Source: Aquitalea aquatilis (GTDB lineage Bacteria; Pseudomonadota; Gammaproteobacteria; Burkholderiales; Chromobacteriaceae). Taken from it: a stretch of 64,000 nucleotides of DNA. Location: the NCBI RefSeq assembly GCF_005155025.1, contig NZ_CP039731.1:4154001-4218000 (forward strand), in the 5' to 3' direction. Positions 48,372-59,046 of the stretch are shown here, piece by piece (the stretch's first letter is position 1; each line of letters starts with the position of its first letter). The position numbers and the translations under genes are program-made. The notes under the pieces were generated by a model that was not told where the DNA came from, ran no database searches, and saw only the letters and a list, made by a program, of their open reading frames with translations.

Positions 48372-49598
48372 CTAAACCAGCAGCATGCCATGCCGGCTAT
48401 CAATGAACTGCGCCAGGCTGGTCGACGGCATGGGTTCGGCCAGCAGGAAACCCTGTACCAGGTCGACACGCAGCTGTTTGACCAGATCAAAATCCTGCTG
48501 CCGGCTCACACCCTCCACCACCACCGCCACATTCTGGCTTTGCAACATGCGCACGGCAAAGCCAAGCAGCTTTTCCGCAGTCGGATCGCCCGCCGCATGA
48601 TGTACCAGCGTGCGGTCGATCTTGACGGAATTAGCCGGGATTTCCCGCAAATGGTGAAAGCCCGAATAACCCGCACCAAAATCATCCAGTGCCAGATTAA
48701 AACCCATCACCCGCAGCCGAATGGCATTTTCCAGCGAATAACTCAAATTATCCAGAGGCTGGGTTTCTGTTAATTCAATCGTAATGCGCGATGGTGGTAA
48801 ATGACTGCCCTGCATTATCTCTTTCAATTTGTCCGGCATGCCTGGCTGATCGAATTCACGCATATTGATATTGACGGCCACCCCCAGTTTCAACTCTGGA
48901 AACTGCACATCCCAATGGCGACAATCACGCACTGCATGTTCCAGCATGCTGCAAAGCAGCTGTTCGCTCAGGCCGGTTTCATCAATACGCGGCAGGAACA
49001 GGGCCGGACCGAGCAGGCCCAGATCGGGATGCTGCCAGCGCGCCAGTGCCTCAACCGAAACCACGCGCGAGGTTTGCGGGTCGACCTTGGGCTGATACCA
49101 CGGCTGGATCTGCCCGGCGCGCAGCCCGTGTTGCAGCTCGTTGCGGGAAAAATGGTAACTCCTGGCAGCGCTACCTGCATCAGCAGTCCTGGACTGCAAT
49201 ACGCGTAGTAACAGGGGCGACAGCACGGCGCGCGACAGCGGCTTTTCCAGGCAACCCAGTACGGGTAACTCATGGTAGCCACCAACACGCTGCACGCTTT
49301 GCAGAATATCTGCAGCCTGCACGCTGCAGAAAATCAGCTGCGGCAATTTATCCAAATTACATAAATGCCGCATTAATTGAATACCATCAAGATTTGGCAT
49401 ATCCAGATCACAAATTACCAAATCATAAGTACTCGACTCCAAGCATGACAAAGCCTGATAACCATCTTCGGCCTCATCAACCAAAAGTGCTCCCAACTCA
49501 TGCAGCAACTGGCGCAATACCATGCGCTGAATAGCATGATCTTCTACAATCAATATCTTTAGCGGAAAGGATGTATTTCCGGAGGACTGGCTGGACAT
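48372..49598 (-). CDS. REC-EAL response regulator, c-di-GMP phosphodiesterase (RocR-like)
   Basis: The 408-residue protein has a receiver (residues 13-130; acidic residues in VEDHA, phospho-acceptor Asp in ICDLDMPNLDG) and an EAL domain (about 150-400). Active-site parts are all present: EALARW, the Asn of VNIN, ELTET, LDDFGAGYS, SVKID, VVVEGV and QGF. Hydrolysis of c-di-GMP is therefore expected. This is the layout of Pseudomonas RocR. It is divergent from a NarL/BvgA-type regulator, as in the roc and bvg/evg loci, but no sensor kinase is adjacent. An AGGTGA ribosome binding site supports the start. Confidence 0.92.
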   Translation of the reverse strand: MSSQSSGNTSFPLKILIVEDHAIQRMVLRQLLHELGALLVDEAEDGYQALSCLESSTYDLVICDLDMPNLDGIQLMRHLCNLDKLPQLIFCSVQAADILQSVQRVGGYHELPVLGCLEKPLSRAVLSPLLLRVLQSRTADAGSAARSYHFSRNELQHGLRAGQIQPWYQPKVDPQTSRVVSVEALARWQHPDLGLLGPALFLPRIDETGLSEQLLCSMLEHAVRDCRHWDVQFPELKLGVAVNINMREFDQPGMPDKLKEIMQGSHLPPSRITIELTETQPLDNLSYSLENAIRLRVMGFNLALDDFGAGYSGFHHLREIPANSVKIDRTLVHHAAGDPTAEKLLGFAVRMLQSQNVAVVVEGVSRQQDFDLVKQLRVDLVQGFLLAEPMPSTSLAQFIDSRHGMLLV

Positions 49599-49792
49599 TC
49601 AAATCACCTGAAACGCAATACTTGGGTTTTTATAATTGTTACATTATCCTTATCAACATACTGATTGCTGATGGGAAATTTCTGATTGAATACTAGATTT
49701 TTCTTATGACTTTTTTAAGAAAAAATAATTACTCTCCATCAGTCGAATGCTAGAAAAATATTACTTCAATTGATACATTCTGGAGACTAATC

Positions 49793-50419
49793 ATGAAAAG
49801 CGTCATCATTGTTGATGATCATCCGGCCATTTGCCTGGCCGTGCGTTCGGTGCTGGAGAAGTCGGGGCGGTATTCAATCATCGGGGAAACCGATAATGGC
49901 CAGTCTGTCATCGAACTGGTCAGGGAACACAAGGCCGATCTCATCATCATCGACCTCAATATTCCGCGCATTAGCGGTCTGGAACTGATCAAGCGCATCA
50001 AGGGCCAGCATCCGGCCATCAAGCTGCTGGTTTTGTCGGCACAGGACGAGATGGTCTACGCCTCACGTTCGATGCAGGCCGGGGCGGATGGTTTTGTCAG
50101 CAAGAGCAAGGACCTGAATGCCATCCTGTCGGCCTCAGACGCCATCATGGCCGGCTACAGCTTTTTCCCGCGTGATGTGGTGTCCGGAGCCAAGCTCAAT
50201 GGCGAGAGCCTGCTGGACAGCCGTATCGACAAGCTGTCGGACCGCGAGCTGGCTGTGCTGCAGCATCTGGCACAGGGCCTGTCCAACAAGGATATCGCCG
50301 ACCGGCTGTTCATCAGCAACAAGACAGTCAGCACCTACAAGGTAAATATCTTCGAAAAGCTGGGCATTTCCAATGTGGTGGACCTGACCGACTTTGCCCG
50401 CACCAACAAGCTGGTCTGA
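49793..50419 (+). CDS. NarL/BvgA-type response regulator with LuxR DNA-binding domain
   Basis: The 208-residue protein has a receiver (VDDHPAI, phospho-acceptor Asp in IIDLNIPRISG, Lys in VSKSKD) and a C-terminal LuxR-type HTH (KLSDRELAVLQHLAQGLSNKDIADRLFISNKTVSTYKVNIFEKLG). Sequence style is close to BvgA/EvgA/FimZ. A TTCTGGAGAC ribosome binding site precedes the ATG. The ~195-bp AT-rich gap to the REC-EAL gene holds both promoters. The kinase partner must lie elsewhere. Confidence 0.92.
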   Translation: MKSVIIVDDHPAICLAVRSVLEKSGRYSIIGETDNGQSVIELVREHKADLIIIDLNIPRISGLELIKRIKGQHPAIKLLVLSAQDEMVYASRSMQAGADGFVSKSKDLNAILSASDAIMAGYSFFPRDVVSGAKLNGESLLDSRIDKLSDRELAVLQHLAQGLSNKDIADRLFISNKTVSTYKVNIFEKLGISNVVDLTDFARTNKLV

Positions 50420-50510
50420 GTACGCAGCTTGCCGCCTGCCTGTTGATTGGCATCCCACACACGGGCAAGCTGCCTGCTGACATAAGCGCCATCGTCACCA
50501 AGTCGGTACC

Positions 50511-50549
50511 AAGCAAAACGCCGATCCACTATGGATCGGCGTTTTGCTT
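50511..50549. terminator. bidirectional Rho-independent terminator
   Basis: A 17-bp perfect stem (AAGCAAAACGCCGATCC and its complement) with a 5-nt loop between the convergent response regulator and nrdJ genes; T-rich arms on both strands allow termination in both directions. Confidence 0.9.
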
Positions 50550-50568
50550 GGGCTGACAACAGCAAGCC

Positions 50569-53436
50569 TTAGCCGCAAGCCCCTACGTGACCGCAGGCCG
50601 TGCAGAACTCGCAGCCATCCTTCTTGATCAGCGCATGGTTGCCACATTCAGGGCAGGGCTTGCCGGACAGCGGCTTGAGCAGCGGCTGGGCGGTGGTTTC
50701 CGGGCTGAACAGATCGCTCTGCTCCGGCACCATCACCCCCATCTCCTCCAGCGGTACACCATCGCGGGTCAATACCCCCAGCATGGCGTAGCGGTGAATC
50801 ATCAGCTGCGCCATATAGGCCACGGTGGAGGGCCAGCTCTGTGACTTTTCCACTCCGGGGATACGAGCAAAGAAATCACCCTGCGCCTCGGCATAGCTGA
50901 GCAGCTTGCGCAGCTTCATGCCGATCCAGGCGGGGTCGATCACGCGCATGTCCAGCGACAGCATCTTGCACAGGCCATCCAGTTCACGCGGGTAATTGCC
51001 GGCCAGCCATACCGAGTAGGGACGGCGCTGGCCGTTGGGCAAGACCAGTTCCTTGAGGAAGAGTACGAAGTCATCACCGGTTTGCGGGTTGGCGACATCC
51101 ACCGACCAGCTCATGGTGCCATCGGTGCCGGACTTGGGCTCCTTACGGGCAAACAGCGCATCCATCACCGGGGTCGGCTCGTGCTGCTCGGCAGTCAGCG
51201 CGCCCAGTTGTTCCACGCGGTGGCGCACCACTTGGCCCAGTGCTGCTGCTGCCGAGGTGGCATAGACGGTACGCTCGCCCAGCTCGAAGGCATAGCGCTT
51301 GTCGCCATTGGTATGCGACAGTGCCTCCAGCTTGGCCGACAGCCAGGCATGATCGCGGCAGCGCATGTCCATGGACAGGGTCTTGGCAATGGCACCGAGG
51401 CCACGCTGTTCTTCCGTGGCATTCACCCAGCACTCAAACGGGGTGATGCGGCCGTTTTCCACATGCCCCACCACTACCGCGAAATCGCCAGCCGGGCCTT
51501 CCACCATATAGGTCCAGGACGGGTTGCCCTCTTTCAGCTTGGGCCGGTTCGGCCACTTCAGGCTGGCCAGCGCCGGGCTGGGCGCGGTATTCAGGGTAAT
51601 GCGGCGGTCCGGATCGCCATCCTGGCTGGCGGACAGGTCTTGCGGCGCTTCCTTGGCGGTTTCCTTGGCCGGCTCGATGGACAATACCGAACCGAGCACG
51701 CTGTTGGGGCGGTAGGTGGTAATGCCTTTCAGGCCATTGCGCCAGGCTTCCAGGTACAGGCTTTCGAAATCGGCAAAGGGATAATCAGCCGGTACATTGA
51801 CCGTTTTGGAGATGGCGGTATCGATATACGGGGCCACGGCAGCCACCATGCGCATATGATCCAGCGCGCTCATCTCCAGCGCCGAAACAAAATAATCCGG
51901 CAGCGCCTGGGTATCGCCACCCTGCATGCGGTAGACGCGATAGGCGTGATCTTCCACCAGGTATTCCTGGGTACTGCCATCGGCCATGCGCTTTTTGCGG
52001 GTGTAGAACCAGGAGAACGGCGGCTCGATGCCGTTACTGGCATTGTCGGCAAAAGCCAGCGAAATGGTGCCGGTGGGGGCAATGGACAGCAGGTGGGAAT
52101 TGCGGATGCCATGCTTGCGGATGCGTGCCTTGATGCTGTCCGGCAGGCGGCTGGCGCAATGCGGCTCCGCCAGATACTTGTCGGCATCGAACAGCGGAAA
52201 AGCGCCCTTCTCGATGGCCAGATCCACCGAGGCATCATAGGCGGCATCACGCATGGTTTCCGAGATGCGCGCAGCAAAGCGACGACCCTCTTCACTGTCG
52301 TAGCGGATTTTCAGCATGATCAATGCGTCACCCAGGCCGGTAAACCCCAGGCCGACACGGCGCTTGGACTGCGCTTCGCGTTCTTGCTCCTTGAGCGGCC
52401 ACACCGTCAGGTCCAGCACATTGTCCAGCATGCGGATGGACATGCGCACCACGCTGTCGAAGGCAGCAAAGTCGAAGCTGGGCTTGCCGCCAAAGGGCTG
52501 ACGCACGTATTTGCACAGATTCACCGAACCCAGATCGCAGCAGCCGTAGTCCGGCAGTGGCTGCTCGCCGCAGGGGTTGGTGGATTCGATGACTTCGCAA
52601 TAAGACAGGTTGTTGTCCAGGTTGATCTTGGACATGAACAGCACGCCCGGCTCGGCGTGGTCATAAGTAGACTCCATGATCTGTTTCCACAGATCGCGTG
52701 CCGGAATGGTGCGATACACCCACAGGCCGTCTGCACGCTGGTAGTGGCCGGGGAAGGCATCGGTCGCCGGCTCCACGCTGTGCGTCAATTCCCACTCGGC
52801 ACCCGCCTCCACCGCCTGCATGAAGGAGTCCGACACGCCCACCGAAATATTGAAATTGCGCAGATCGCCCTTGTCCTTGGCGTGGATGAAGTCCTCCACA
52901 TCCGGGTGACTGACATCCAGCACCCCCATCTGTGCGCCACGGCGAGCGCCGGCCGATTCCACCGTTTCGCAGCTGCGGTCGAACACCCGCATATACGACA
53001 CCGGGCCGGAAGCGCGGCTGTTGGTCCCTTTCACCCGTGCGCCCTTGGGGCGGATGCGCGAGAAGTTGTAACCGACGCCACCACCACGACGCATGGTTTC
53101 GGCCGCCTGCAGCAGTGCCTCATAAATGCCAGCCTTGCCATTGGACGGCTCGGATACCGAGTCACCCACCGGTTGCACAAAGCAATTGATCAGCGTGGCG
53201 CGCAAGTCGGTACCGGCGGCGGAGTTGATGCGGCCACCAGGAATGAAGCCATTGTCCAGCGCCTGGAAGAACAGCGGTTCGAAGCGGGCCGGGTCCTGCT
53301 CCAGCGCCGCCAGTGCGCGCGCTACCCGTTGTCTGACTTCGCTGACACTCTGCTCATCGCCCTTGGCATACTTTTCCAGCAATACCTCACGCGAGATATC
53401 CTGCTCCAGCATGACCGCACTGTTTTCACGCTTCAT
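50569..53436 (-). CDS. nrdJ: adenosylcobalamin-dependent (class II) ribonucleotide reductase
   Basis: The 955-residue protein has the class II core: [49 protein letters not shown] (active-site cysteine), and [14 protein letters not shown]. After the core come two related TSCPD-type modules (about 645-745 and 790-880; shared TLSMDMR/MLSLDMR and AW..KL elements) and a C-terminal zinc ribbon (CPECGNH, CTACGH) that can shuttle reducing power. It makes deoxyribonucleotides with B12 and without oxygen. The start at 53436 has GAGGGG upstream; a longer frame adds 20 residues without a ribosome binding site. No cobalamin riboswitch was recognised upstream. Confidence 0.95.
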   Translation of the reverse strand: MKRENSAVMLEQDISREVLLEKYAKGDEQSVSEVRQRVARALAALEQDPARFEPLFFQALDNGFIPGGRINSAAGTDLRATLINCFVQPVGDSVSEPSNGKAGIYEALLQAAETMRRGGGVGYNFSRIRPKGARVKGTNSRASGPVSYMRVFDRSCETVESAGARRGAQMGVLDVSHPDVEDFIHAKDKGDLRNFNISVGVSDSFMQAVEAGAEWELTHSVEPATDAFPGHYQRADGLWVYRTIPARDLWKQIMESTYDHAEPGVLFMSKINLDNNLSYCEVIESTNPCGEQPLPDYGCCDLGSVNLCKYVRQPFGGKPSFDFAAFDSVVRMSIRMLDNVLDLTVWPLKEQEREAQSKRRVGLGFTGLGDALIMLKIRYDSEEGRRFAARISETMRDAAYDASVDLAIEKGAFPLFDADKYLAEPHCASRLPDSIKARIRKHGIRNSHLLSIAPTGTISLAFADNASNGIEPPFSWFYTRKKRMADGSTQEYLVEDHAYRVYRMQGGDTQALPDYFVSALEMSALDHMRMVAAVAPYIDTAISKTVNVPADYPFADFESLYLEAWRNGLKGITTYRPNSVLGSVLSIEPAKETAKEAPQDLSASQDGDPDRRITLNTAPSPALASLKWPNRPKLKEGNPSWTYMVEGPAGDFAVVVGHVENGRITPFECWVNATEEQRGLGAIAKTLSMDMRCRDHAWLSAKLEALSHTNGDKRYAFELGERTVYATSAAAALGQVVRHRVEQLGALTAEQHEPTPVMDALFARKEPKSGTDGTMSWSVDVANPQTGDDFVLFLKELVLPNGQRRPYSVWLAGNYPRELDGLCKMLSLDMRVIDPAWIGMKLRKLLSYAEAQGDFFARIPGVEKSQSWPSTVAYMAQLMIHRYAMLGVLTRDGVPLEEMGVMVPEQSDLFSPETTAQPLLKPLSGKPCPECGNHALIKKDGCEFCTACGHVGACG

Positions 53437-53604
53437 TCCGGCCCCTCGATTTCCTGAAATTTTTGAGAATTTTCCTGACTTCTGCAGCCTTGCCATTGCG
53501 GCAACTCATGCACTCTACGCCTGTTAGCCAAGCAATGCACACCTTGACATTCTCTGGAGCGGGTGTACCGGGCAGACCACACTAGCCACAACATCTGGCA
53601 AAAG

Positions 53605-53641
53605 AAAACGGCGTACTACACCATATGTAGTTACGCCGTTT
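53605..53641 (-). terminator. Rho-independent terminator after the AsmA-family gene
   Basis: On the minus strand AAACGGCGTA and TACGCCGTTT form a 10-bp stem, with a smaller inner palindrome (CTACA/TGTAG), followed by TTTTCTTTT. It lies about 30 bp past the stop of the AsmA-family gene. Confidence 0.85.
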
Positions 53642-53669
53642 GTTGATGGACATCAAGCCGAATGATGCT

Positions 53670-56600
53670 CTACTTGCTGCCCAGCTTGATGCCGATGGCG
53701 ATGCCGTCCCGTTCGGCGCGGGTTTTGGCCGGATCGCCCAGGGTGATGCGCTCGGCCAAAGTGTTGTCAATCCGCATCATCACCTTGCGGGCATTTTCGG
53801 CACGCTGGCGCGCCAGTGCCTGCAAGGCGGCATCGTCCACTTTCTCAGCCGCAATCAGCTCGCCGCGCAACAGCTTGGCCAGGGCGCTGGCCGCCGGGCC
53901 ACCCGGATTGAGGGTATGGCCCATCAGCTTGAGCCGGCCCAGCCGTTTGGCATAGACCGTCTTGATGGCATCCAGCATGGTGGGATCGGCCAGATCCGGC
54001 ACTGGCAGCGGCTCTCCAGGCAACAGGCTGCGTCCGGCTACCTGCAGGATGGCGCTGTCGATACGGGCGCGGGCCAGCTCCTTGCTATCGACCGCAGGGT
54101 CAAAACTGCCGGCGATCTGCAACTGCATTTTGGGACGCTTGGCCATCACCGCAGCCACTTTTTCCAGCTTCTCGCGCTCAGGCGGGGCCACATTGGCTTC
54201 ACCCGGAATGAAAAACACATTGTCGAAACCATCGCCGCCCATCAGCGCGCCCAATGCCCGGAACGGTGCGGTCACCACCTTGGTCAGCACATTCACCAGC
54301 GCCTTCCATACGATCTGGCCATAGCTGAACTGCGGATCATCCAGACTGCCGGCGACCGGCAGGTCCAGATCAATCTTGCCATCGCTGTCTTCCAGCAGGG
54401 CCACGGCCAGCCGCAGCGGCAGGTGCGTTCCCTTGTAGTCCGGCACCTCGTCGCCCAGCTGGATGGTGTTGATCACCACCCGGTTCTGCCCCTTCATCTG
54501 GCGATGGTCGAGCAGGTAGTGCAGGTCGACAGTGAGCCGGCCGTCATTGATGCGCCAGCCGGCAAAGGTGGTGGCATAGGGATTGAGGTTGTTCAGCGGA
54601 ATATTGCGGAAAGACAGGGTGACATCGGTATTGTCGGTTACCGCCAGCGGTGCCAGCGCGCCACGCACCCGCACATCGCCATACTGGTCGACATCGCCAT
54701 CCAGGGTAATGGTGCCGGTACGGCCAGGACGGGTGGACAAGCCCTGGATGGAGCCGCGCAGATGGTGCATCTGGGTGGCAAAGTTCGGCTTCATGCTCTG
54801 GTCGGCAAACTGCACCTTGCTGCGATTCAGATGAATGCTGCGGATTTCCACCGGCGGAATGCTGCTGGCAGCAGACGGCTTGGCCGCCACGGCGGTTTTC
54901 GGCGCTGCCGCAGCCTTGGCCGCAAAAATGCGCTGCCAGTTGAGCTGGCGCTGGGCATCCAGAATCAAGCGGGCAGACAGTTCTTCCAGCTGCACATCCT
55001 GCACCGCCACGCTGAGCGGCAAGGCCTGGGTGCTTTGCGCACGGATGCCATTGACCCGCAGATTGCGCCAGCCCAGCAGCGGCAGTTTTTCACCCGGCTC
55101 CATGATGGCCAGGCTGCTGATACCGGCAGTACCAGCCACTTTCCAACCTTTGCTGGCCGACTCCACGTCCAGCTGGGCATTCAGCTGGCCGCCATTCATG
55201 CGCAGCGGCGTACCGGACAGACCATAAGGTGCAAATGGTGCCAGCGGCAGTGCCTGGGCATTCACCTTGCCCTTGACCGCGGCCGTGGCCGGGTCCAGTT
55301 GCAGCGCAGCCTTGAGCTGGCCAGACTCCAGCTGGCCGGCCAGCTCCAGCGCCAGCTGTCCGGCCGCATCAGCCTGTAACGTTGCGTTCAGCGCGCGTAG
55401 CGTGGCACTGACTGGCCGTGGCAGGGTCTGGTCGGTCCAACCCAACTGGCCATCCGTCAGCTTGACCGTGGGGTAATGCAACTGCCAGCCGGGCTGGCTT
55501 TTGCTGTCGGCATGCGCCGGCTGGCTGGCTGGCGGATTGGCCTTGCCGCGTGCAAACAGCCGGGCAAGGTTTAATTGCCCCTGCTTGTTGCGCTCCACCG
55601 CGACACGCAGGCCCTGCAAATCCAGCGCACCCGGCTCGATCAGCAGACCGTGCTGCACAATGCGCGAAGGCTGCAGCGTGGCCTTGGCCAGCGTGATCTG
55701 CTCTTCCCGCTCGTGATTGCCCAGTTTGATGTCAGCCAGCTCGGCCGCCAGCCGGTCAACGCTGAAGCCCTGTTTCGGGTCTAGCGCAAAACGGGCATGC
55801 AATAGCGGCAAGGAGGCAGACAGCTGCAAGGGGGTGGCAAAACCGGCATCGGTCAGCCGGTATTGCCAGTTGGCCAGCTTGATATCGTCCACCGCGATCG
55901 ACCATGGCGACGGCGTACTCTTGCGCGCAGGGGTAGCCGGCGCGGCTGAGGACTGCTGCGGCAGCGCCATCATCCAGTCGATCAAACCGTTCTGCATGCG
56001 CATTGCGTCCAGGCTGCCGCCTTCCAGCGCCACTTGCTTGATAGCCAGGCGGCTGCCTTGCAGATCAAAGCTGCCACCAATCACATTGAGGGTGGGCAGG
56101 GAAAAATGGTGCTGGCTGGCCGGTGCCTGCATCAGCAAGCCCTTGAGCTGGGCATTGAAGGGGCTGATCTGCAACTGGGCGCGCTTGCCGCTCATGTCGA
56201 AATGGTAACTAGCCTGGGCCGACAGCTCGCCTTGCGGCTTGGCGATATTGAACTGTGGCTTGATGTAGTCCCACACGCTGGCCAGGGTAAAGCCGTGGAT
56301 GCTGGCTTGGCCGCTCGATTGCAGCGGCTGCAATTGCAGGCTGCCCTTCCAGTCCAGCTGGGTGCCATCACCCAGCGCCGCATGCAGGCGATAGCCGCCG
56401 GCTTCCGGCAGGGTGGACAGATCGGTCAGCGACAGATTCAGCGGCGATACCTTGAACTGCTCGCTGCTGCCGGCCAGCTGGTCGTTGACCATGACCTGGC
56501 CATTGCGGATGGCCAGCGCCTGCAGCAGAAATTTGGGGGCGGCACTGTCCTGCTGTTTCGGCTGGGCCGGACCACTGGCATCGCTGATGAAGCGCGCCCA

Positions 56601-56999
56601 GTTCCACTGTCCCTGTCCATCACGCTTGACCCACAGCTTGGGCGCATCCACAGAAAACTCTGACAGCTGCCAGCGCCCCAGCAGTAGCGCGGTGGGATCG
56701 AAATTGACATAGACACGGTCAGCGGCGAACAGTGGCTCGCCCTTGCCCTCGGCCAGTTGCAGCCGGCGTATTTCCACCGCCATTTTCCACGGATTGATGG
56801 AGACTTCGCCCAGGTTCAGCTGGCGGCCAATGCCGGCAGCCCATTTGCTGGCCTGGCTCTGTACGATGCCCGGTGCAATGCCCGCCAGAAACCCCCAGCA
56901 CAGCAGGATGAAGCCAAGCAGGCCGGCCAGCCAGCGCCGCCAGCGCGATGGCTTGCCCGGCGACGAGGGATTTCCAGAATTCTGATCAGTTGTGCTCAT
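53670..56999 (-). CDS. AsmA-family / DUF748 inner-membrane-anchored protein
   Basis: The 1109-residue protein has one N-terminal transmembrane helix (about 25-47, WLAGLLGFILLCWGFLAG) and then a long periplasmic beta-rich region with the DUF748 and AsmA features (LGEVSINPWKMAVEIRRLQL, FDPTALLLGRWQL). The C-terminal ~200 residues include a VEEDERE-poor, OmpA-like segment (ELARARIDSAILQVAG). AsmA-like proteins bridge the periplasm and are implicated in phospholipid transport to the outer membrane. Start MSTTDQNSG at 56999, with an AGAAGAG ribosome binding site. Divergent from earP. Confidence 0.9.
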   Translation of the reverse strand: MSTTDQNSGNPSSPGKPSRWRRWLAGLLGFILLCWGFLAGIAPGIVQSQASKWAAGIGRQLNLGEVSINPWKMAVEIRRLQLAEGKGEPLFAADRVYVNFDPTALLLGRWQLSEFSVDAPKLWVKRDGQGQWNWARFISDASGPAQPKQQDSAAPKFLLQALAIRNGQVMVNDQLAGSSEQFKVSPLNLSLTDLSTLPEAGGYRLHAALGDGTQLDWKGSLQLQPLQSSGQASIHGFTLASVWDYIKPQFNIAKPQGELSAQASYHFDMSGKRAQLQISPFNAQLKGLLMQAPASQHHFSLPTLNVIGGSFDLQGSRLAIKQVALEGGSLDAMRMQNGLIDWMMALPQQSSAAPATPARKSTPSPWSIAVDDIKLANWQYRLTDAGFATPLQLSASLPLLHARFALDPKQGFSVDRLAAELADIKLGNHEREEQITLAKATLQPSRIVQHGLLIEPGALDLQGLRVAVERNKQGQLNLARLFARGKANPPASQPAHADSKSQPGWQLHYPTVKLTDGQLGWTDQTLPRPVSATLRALNATLQADAAGQLALELAGQLESGQLKAALQLDPATAAVKGKVNAQALPLAPFAPYGLSGTPLRMNGGQLNAQLDVESASKGWKVAGTAGISSLAIMEPGEKLPLLGWRNLRVNGIRAQSTQALPLSVAVQDVQLEELSARLILDAQRQLNWQRIFAAKAAAAPKTAVAAKPSAASSIPPVEIRSIHLNRSKVQFADQSMKPNFATQMHHLRGSIQGLSTRPGRTGTITLDGDVDQYGDVRVRGALAPLAVTDNTDVTLSFRNIPLNNLNPYATTFAGWRINDGRLTVDLHYLLDHRQMKGQNRVVINTIQLGDEVPDYKGTHLPLRLAVALLEDSDGKIDLDLPVAGSLDDPQFSYGQIVWKALVNVLTKVVTAPFRALGALMGGDGFDNVFFIPGEANVAPPEREKLEKVAAVMAKRPKMQLQIAGSFDPAVDSKELARARIDSAILQVAGRSLLPGEPLPVPDLADPTMLDAIKTVYAKRLGRLKLMGHTLNPGGPAASALAKLLRGELIAAEKVDDAALQALARQRAENARKVMMRIDNTLAERITLGDPAKTRAERDGIAIGIKLGSK

Positions 57000-57165
57000 G
57001 ACACTCTTCTTGTACGCACCAGCTTTCATTTTAACTGTTTTATCAAATACTGTTATCCGCATGTTGTTAGCAAAGTTGTGTGCGCAGGATGACAGGGCTG
57101 CCACGCCAGCACAGGCTAAAGCAGCCCGTGCTATGCTGCGCCTGCCCTCATTTCATCATGCCGCC

Positions 57166-58323
57166 ATGCCACACACCGCACGCCTCAGCTGGGATATTTT
57201 CTGTACTGTCATCGACAACTACGGTGATATTGGGGTCGCCTGGCGACTGGCCCGCCGGCTGGCCCACGATTTTGGCCACCCGGTGCGGCTGTGGGTGGAT
57301 GATCTGGCCAGTTTTTCCCGCATCGCCCCGCTGCTGGACCCGGCCAGCCCGCTACAGCAGGTGGACGACATCGAAATCCGCCATTGGAGCCAGGACGACG
57401 GCTTTGCCGACTACCAGCCGGCACAGGTGGTGATCGAAGCCTTCGGCTGCCGCCTGCCGGACGCCGTTGAGCAGGCCATGGCCGCGTCCGCCACCGCGCC
57501 GGTGTGGATCAATCTGGAATACCTGTCGGCGGAGGACTGGGTGGCCGGCTGCCATGGCATGGCCTCGCCCCACCCGCGCCTGCCGCTGACCAAGTACTTT
57601 TTCTTTCCCGGTTTTAGCGACAGCACCGGCGGCCTGCTGTGCGAGGACGGTCTGATCGCCACCCGCCAGCGCTGGCAACAGGACAAACTGGCCCAACGCG
57701 CCTTCTGGCAGATGTTCGACATCCCGGAAAAGCAGCCGGAAGAATGGCGCGTCAGCCTGTTTGCTTATGAAAACCCGGCCGCACGCGCACTGCTGGAGTA
57801 CTGGACGCGCAGCCAGATGCCGGTGCACTGCATGGTGCCGGAGGGCAAGGTGCTGGCTGATGTCGAGGTGGTGCTGGGGCGGCCGCTACAGGCCGGGCAA
57901 CATGCCACGCGTGGCGCGCTGACCGTGCATGTGCTGCCGATGACCGACCAGGACAGCTACGATCTGACCCTGTGGTCGTGTGATATCAACTTCGTACGTG
58001 GGGAAGACAGCTTCGTGCGGGCGCAATGGGCCGGCCGGCCCTTTGTCTGGCACATCTACCCACAGGAAGACGCGGCACACATGGTGAAGCTTGATGCCTT
58101 TTTGTCACACTATTGCGCCGAGCTGGATACTGACACCGCGGCGGCCATCAAGGCCGCCAGCCATGCCTGGAACCACGGCCAGGGCATGGTGGCAGCCTGG
58201 CTGCAACTGGAAAACCGCCTGCCGCAATGGCACCAGCACAGCCGCAACTGGCCGGACAAGTTGCTCAAGCAAGGAGACTTGGGGATGCGGCTGGTGCAAT
58301 TCATACAAAACCGGCTAAAATAG
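57166..58323 (+). CDS. earP: EF-P arginine rhamnosyltransferase
   Basis: The 385-residue protein is the usual length for EarP and has the N-terminal catalytic DNYGDIG motif with Asp17 and Asp21, and the C-terminal nucleotide-sugar region (LPMTDQDSYDLTLWSCDINFVRGEDSFVRAQWAGRPFVWHIYPQ). It attaches rhamnose from dTDP-L-rhamnose to Arg32 of EF-P. The start at 57166 matches the family; upstream codons in frame are not conserved-looking. It lies 57 bp before its substrate gene efp, which confirms the assignment. Confidence 0.96.
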   Translation: MPHTARLSWDIFCTVIDNYGDIGVAWRLARRLAHDFGHPVRLWVDDLASFSRIAPLLDPASPLQQVDDIEIRHWSQDDGFADYQPAQVVIEAFGCRLPDAVEQAMAASATAPVWINLEYLSAEDWVAGCHGMASPHPRLPLTKYFFFPGFSDSTGGLLCEDGLIATRQRWQQDKLAQRAFWQMFDIPEKQPEEWRVSLFAYENPAARALLEYWTRSQMPVHCMVPEGKVLADVEVVLGRPLQAGQHATRGALTVHVLPMTDQDSYDLTLWSCDINFVRGEDSFVRAQWAGRPFVWHIYPQEDAAHMVKLDAFLSHYCAELDTDTAAAIKAASHAWNHGQGMVAAWLQLENRLPQWHQHSRNWPDKLLKQGDLGMRLVQFIQNRLK

Positions 58324-58380
58324 CCCGTTTTTCGGAAACCGATTTCCGAGTTCAATCAAGAGTTTGGGACTTTACAAGCA

Positions 58381-58944
58381 ATGAAAACCGCACAAGAACT
58401 CCGCGCTGGCAACGTATTCATGGTAGGCAACGACCCGATGGTCGTGCAAAAAGCCGAATTCAGCAAATCCGGCCGCAACGCATCCGTTGTAAAAATGAAG
58501 ATGAAGAACCTGCTGACCGGCACCGGCTCCGAAGCCGTTTACCGCGCTGACGACAAGTTCGACGTCGTGGTTCTGGATCGCAAGGATTGCACCTACTCCT
58601 ATTTTGCTGACCCGATGTATGTCTTCATGGACAGCGAATTCAACCAGTACGAAGTAGAAGCCGACAACCTGGGCGATGCACTCAACTACATCGTTGATGG
58701 CATGGAAGACGTTTGCCAGGTGACCTTCTACGATGGCAAGGCCATCTCCGTAGAACTGCCGACCACCGTGGTTCGCGAAGTGGAATACACCGAACCGGCC
58801 GTACGTGGCGACACCTCGGGCAAGGTTCTGAAGCCGGCTCGTCTGGTTGGCACCACTTTCGAAGTACAGGTTCCGGCCTTCGTCGTGACCGGCGAAAAGA
58901 TCGAAATCGACAGCCGTACCGGCGAATTCAAGAAGCGCGCCTGA
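58381..58944 (+). CDS. efp: translation elongation factor P
   Basis: The 187-residue protein has the three EF-P beta domains. The tip of domain I reads SKSGRNAS with Arg32, the residue rhamnosylated by EarP, rather than the lysine modified by EpmA. It relieves ribosome stalling at polyproline stretches. Codon choice appears more biased than in neighbours, as expected for a highly expressed gene. Followed by a good terminator. Confidence 0.97.
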   Translation: MKTAQELRAGNVFMVGNDPMVVQKAEFSKSGRNASVVKMKMKNLLTGTGSEAVYRADDKFDVVVLDRKDCTYSYFADPMYVFMDSEFNQYEVEADNLGDALNYIVDGMEDVCQVTFYDGKAISVELPTTVVREVEYTEPAVRGDTSGKVLKPARLVGTTFEVQVPAFVVTGEKIEIDSRTGEFKKRA

Positions 58945-58965
58945 TCGCCTGCTTGATGTCATGCA

Positions 58966-58989
58966 AAAAGCGGCCCACGGGCCGCTTTT
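58966..58989 (+). terminator. Rho-independent terminator after efp
   Basis: AAAAGCGGCCC and GGGCCGCTTTT, separated by a minimal loop, form a strong stem ending in Ts (GCTTTTGTTTT) 20 bp past the efp stop. Confidence 0.9.
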
Positions 58990-59046
58990 GTTTTGCCTGT
59001 CATTCCTGCAGATGCTGCGCTATGGTGCTGTTTTCAGGAGGGGACA

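Noticed and set aside
51082-53457. 791-codon open frame on the plus strand across nrdJ
   Set aside because: It is antisense to a clear class II ribonucleotide reductase, is His/Gly/Ala-rich and has no domain.
53437-53640. Cobalamin riboswitch upstream of nrdJ
   Set aside because: The conserved B12-box was not found in this stretch; only the neighbouring gene's terminator is seen.
53640-55379. 579-codon open frame on the plus strand across the AsmA-family gene
   Set aside because: Shadow of the real minus-strand gene, which has a signal anchor, family features and a terminator.
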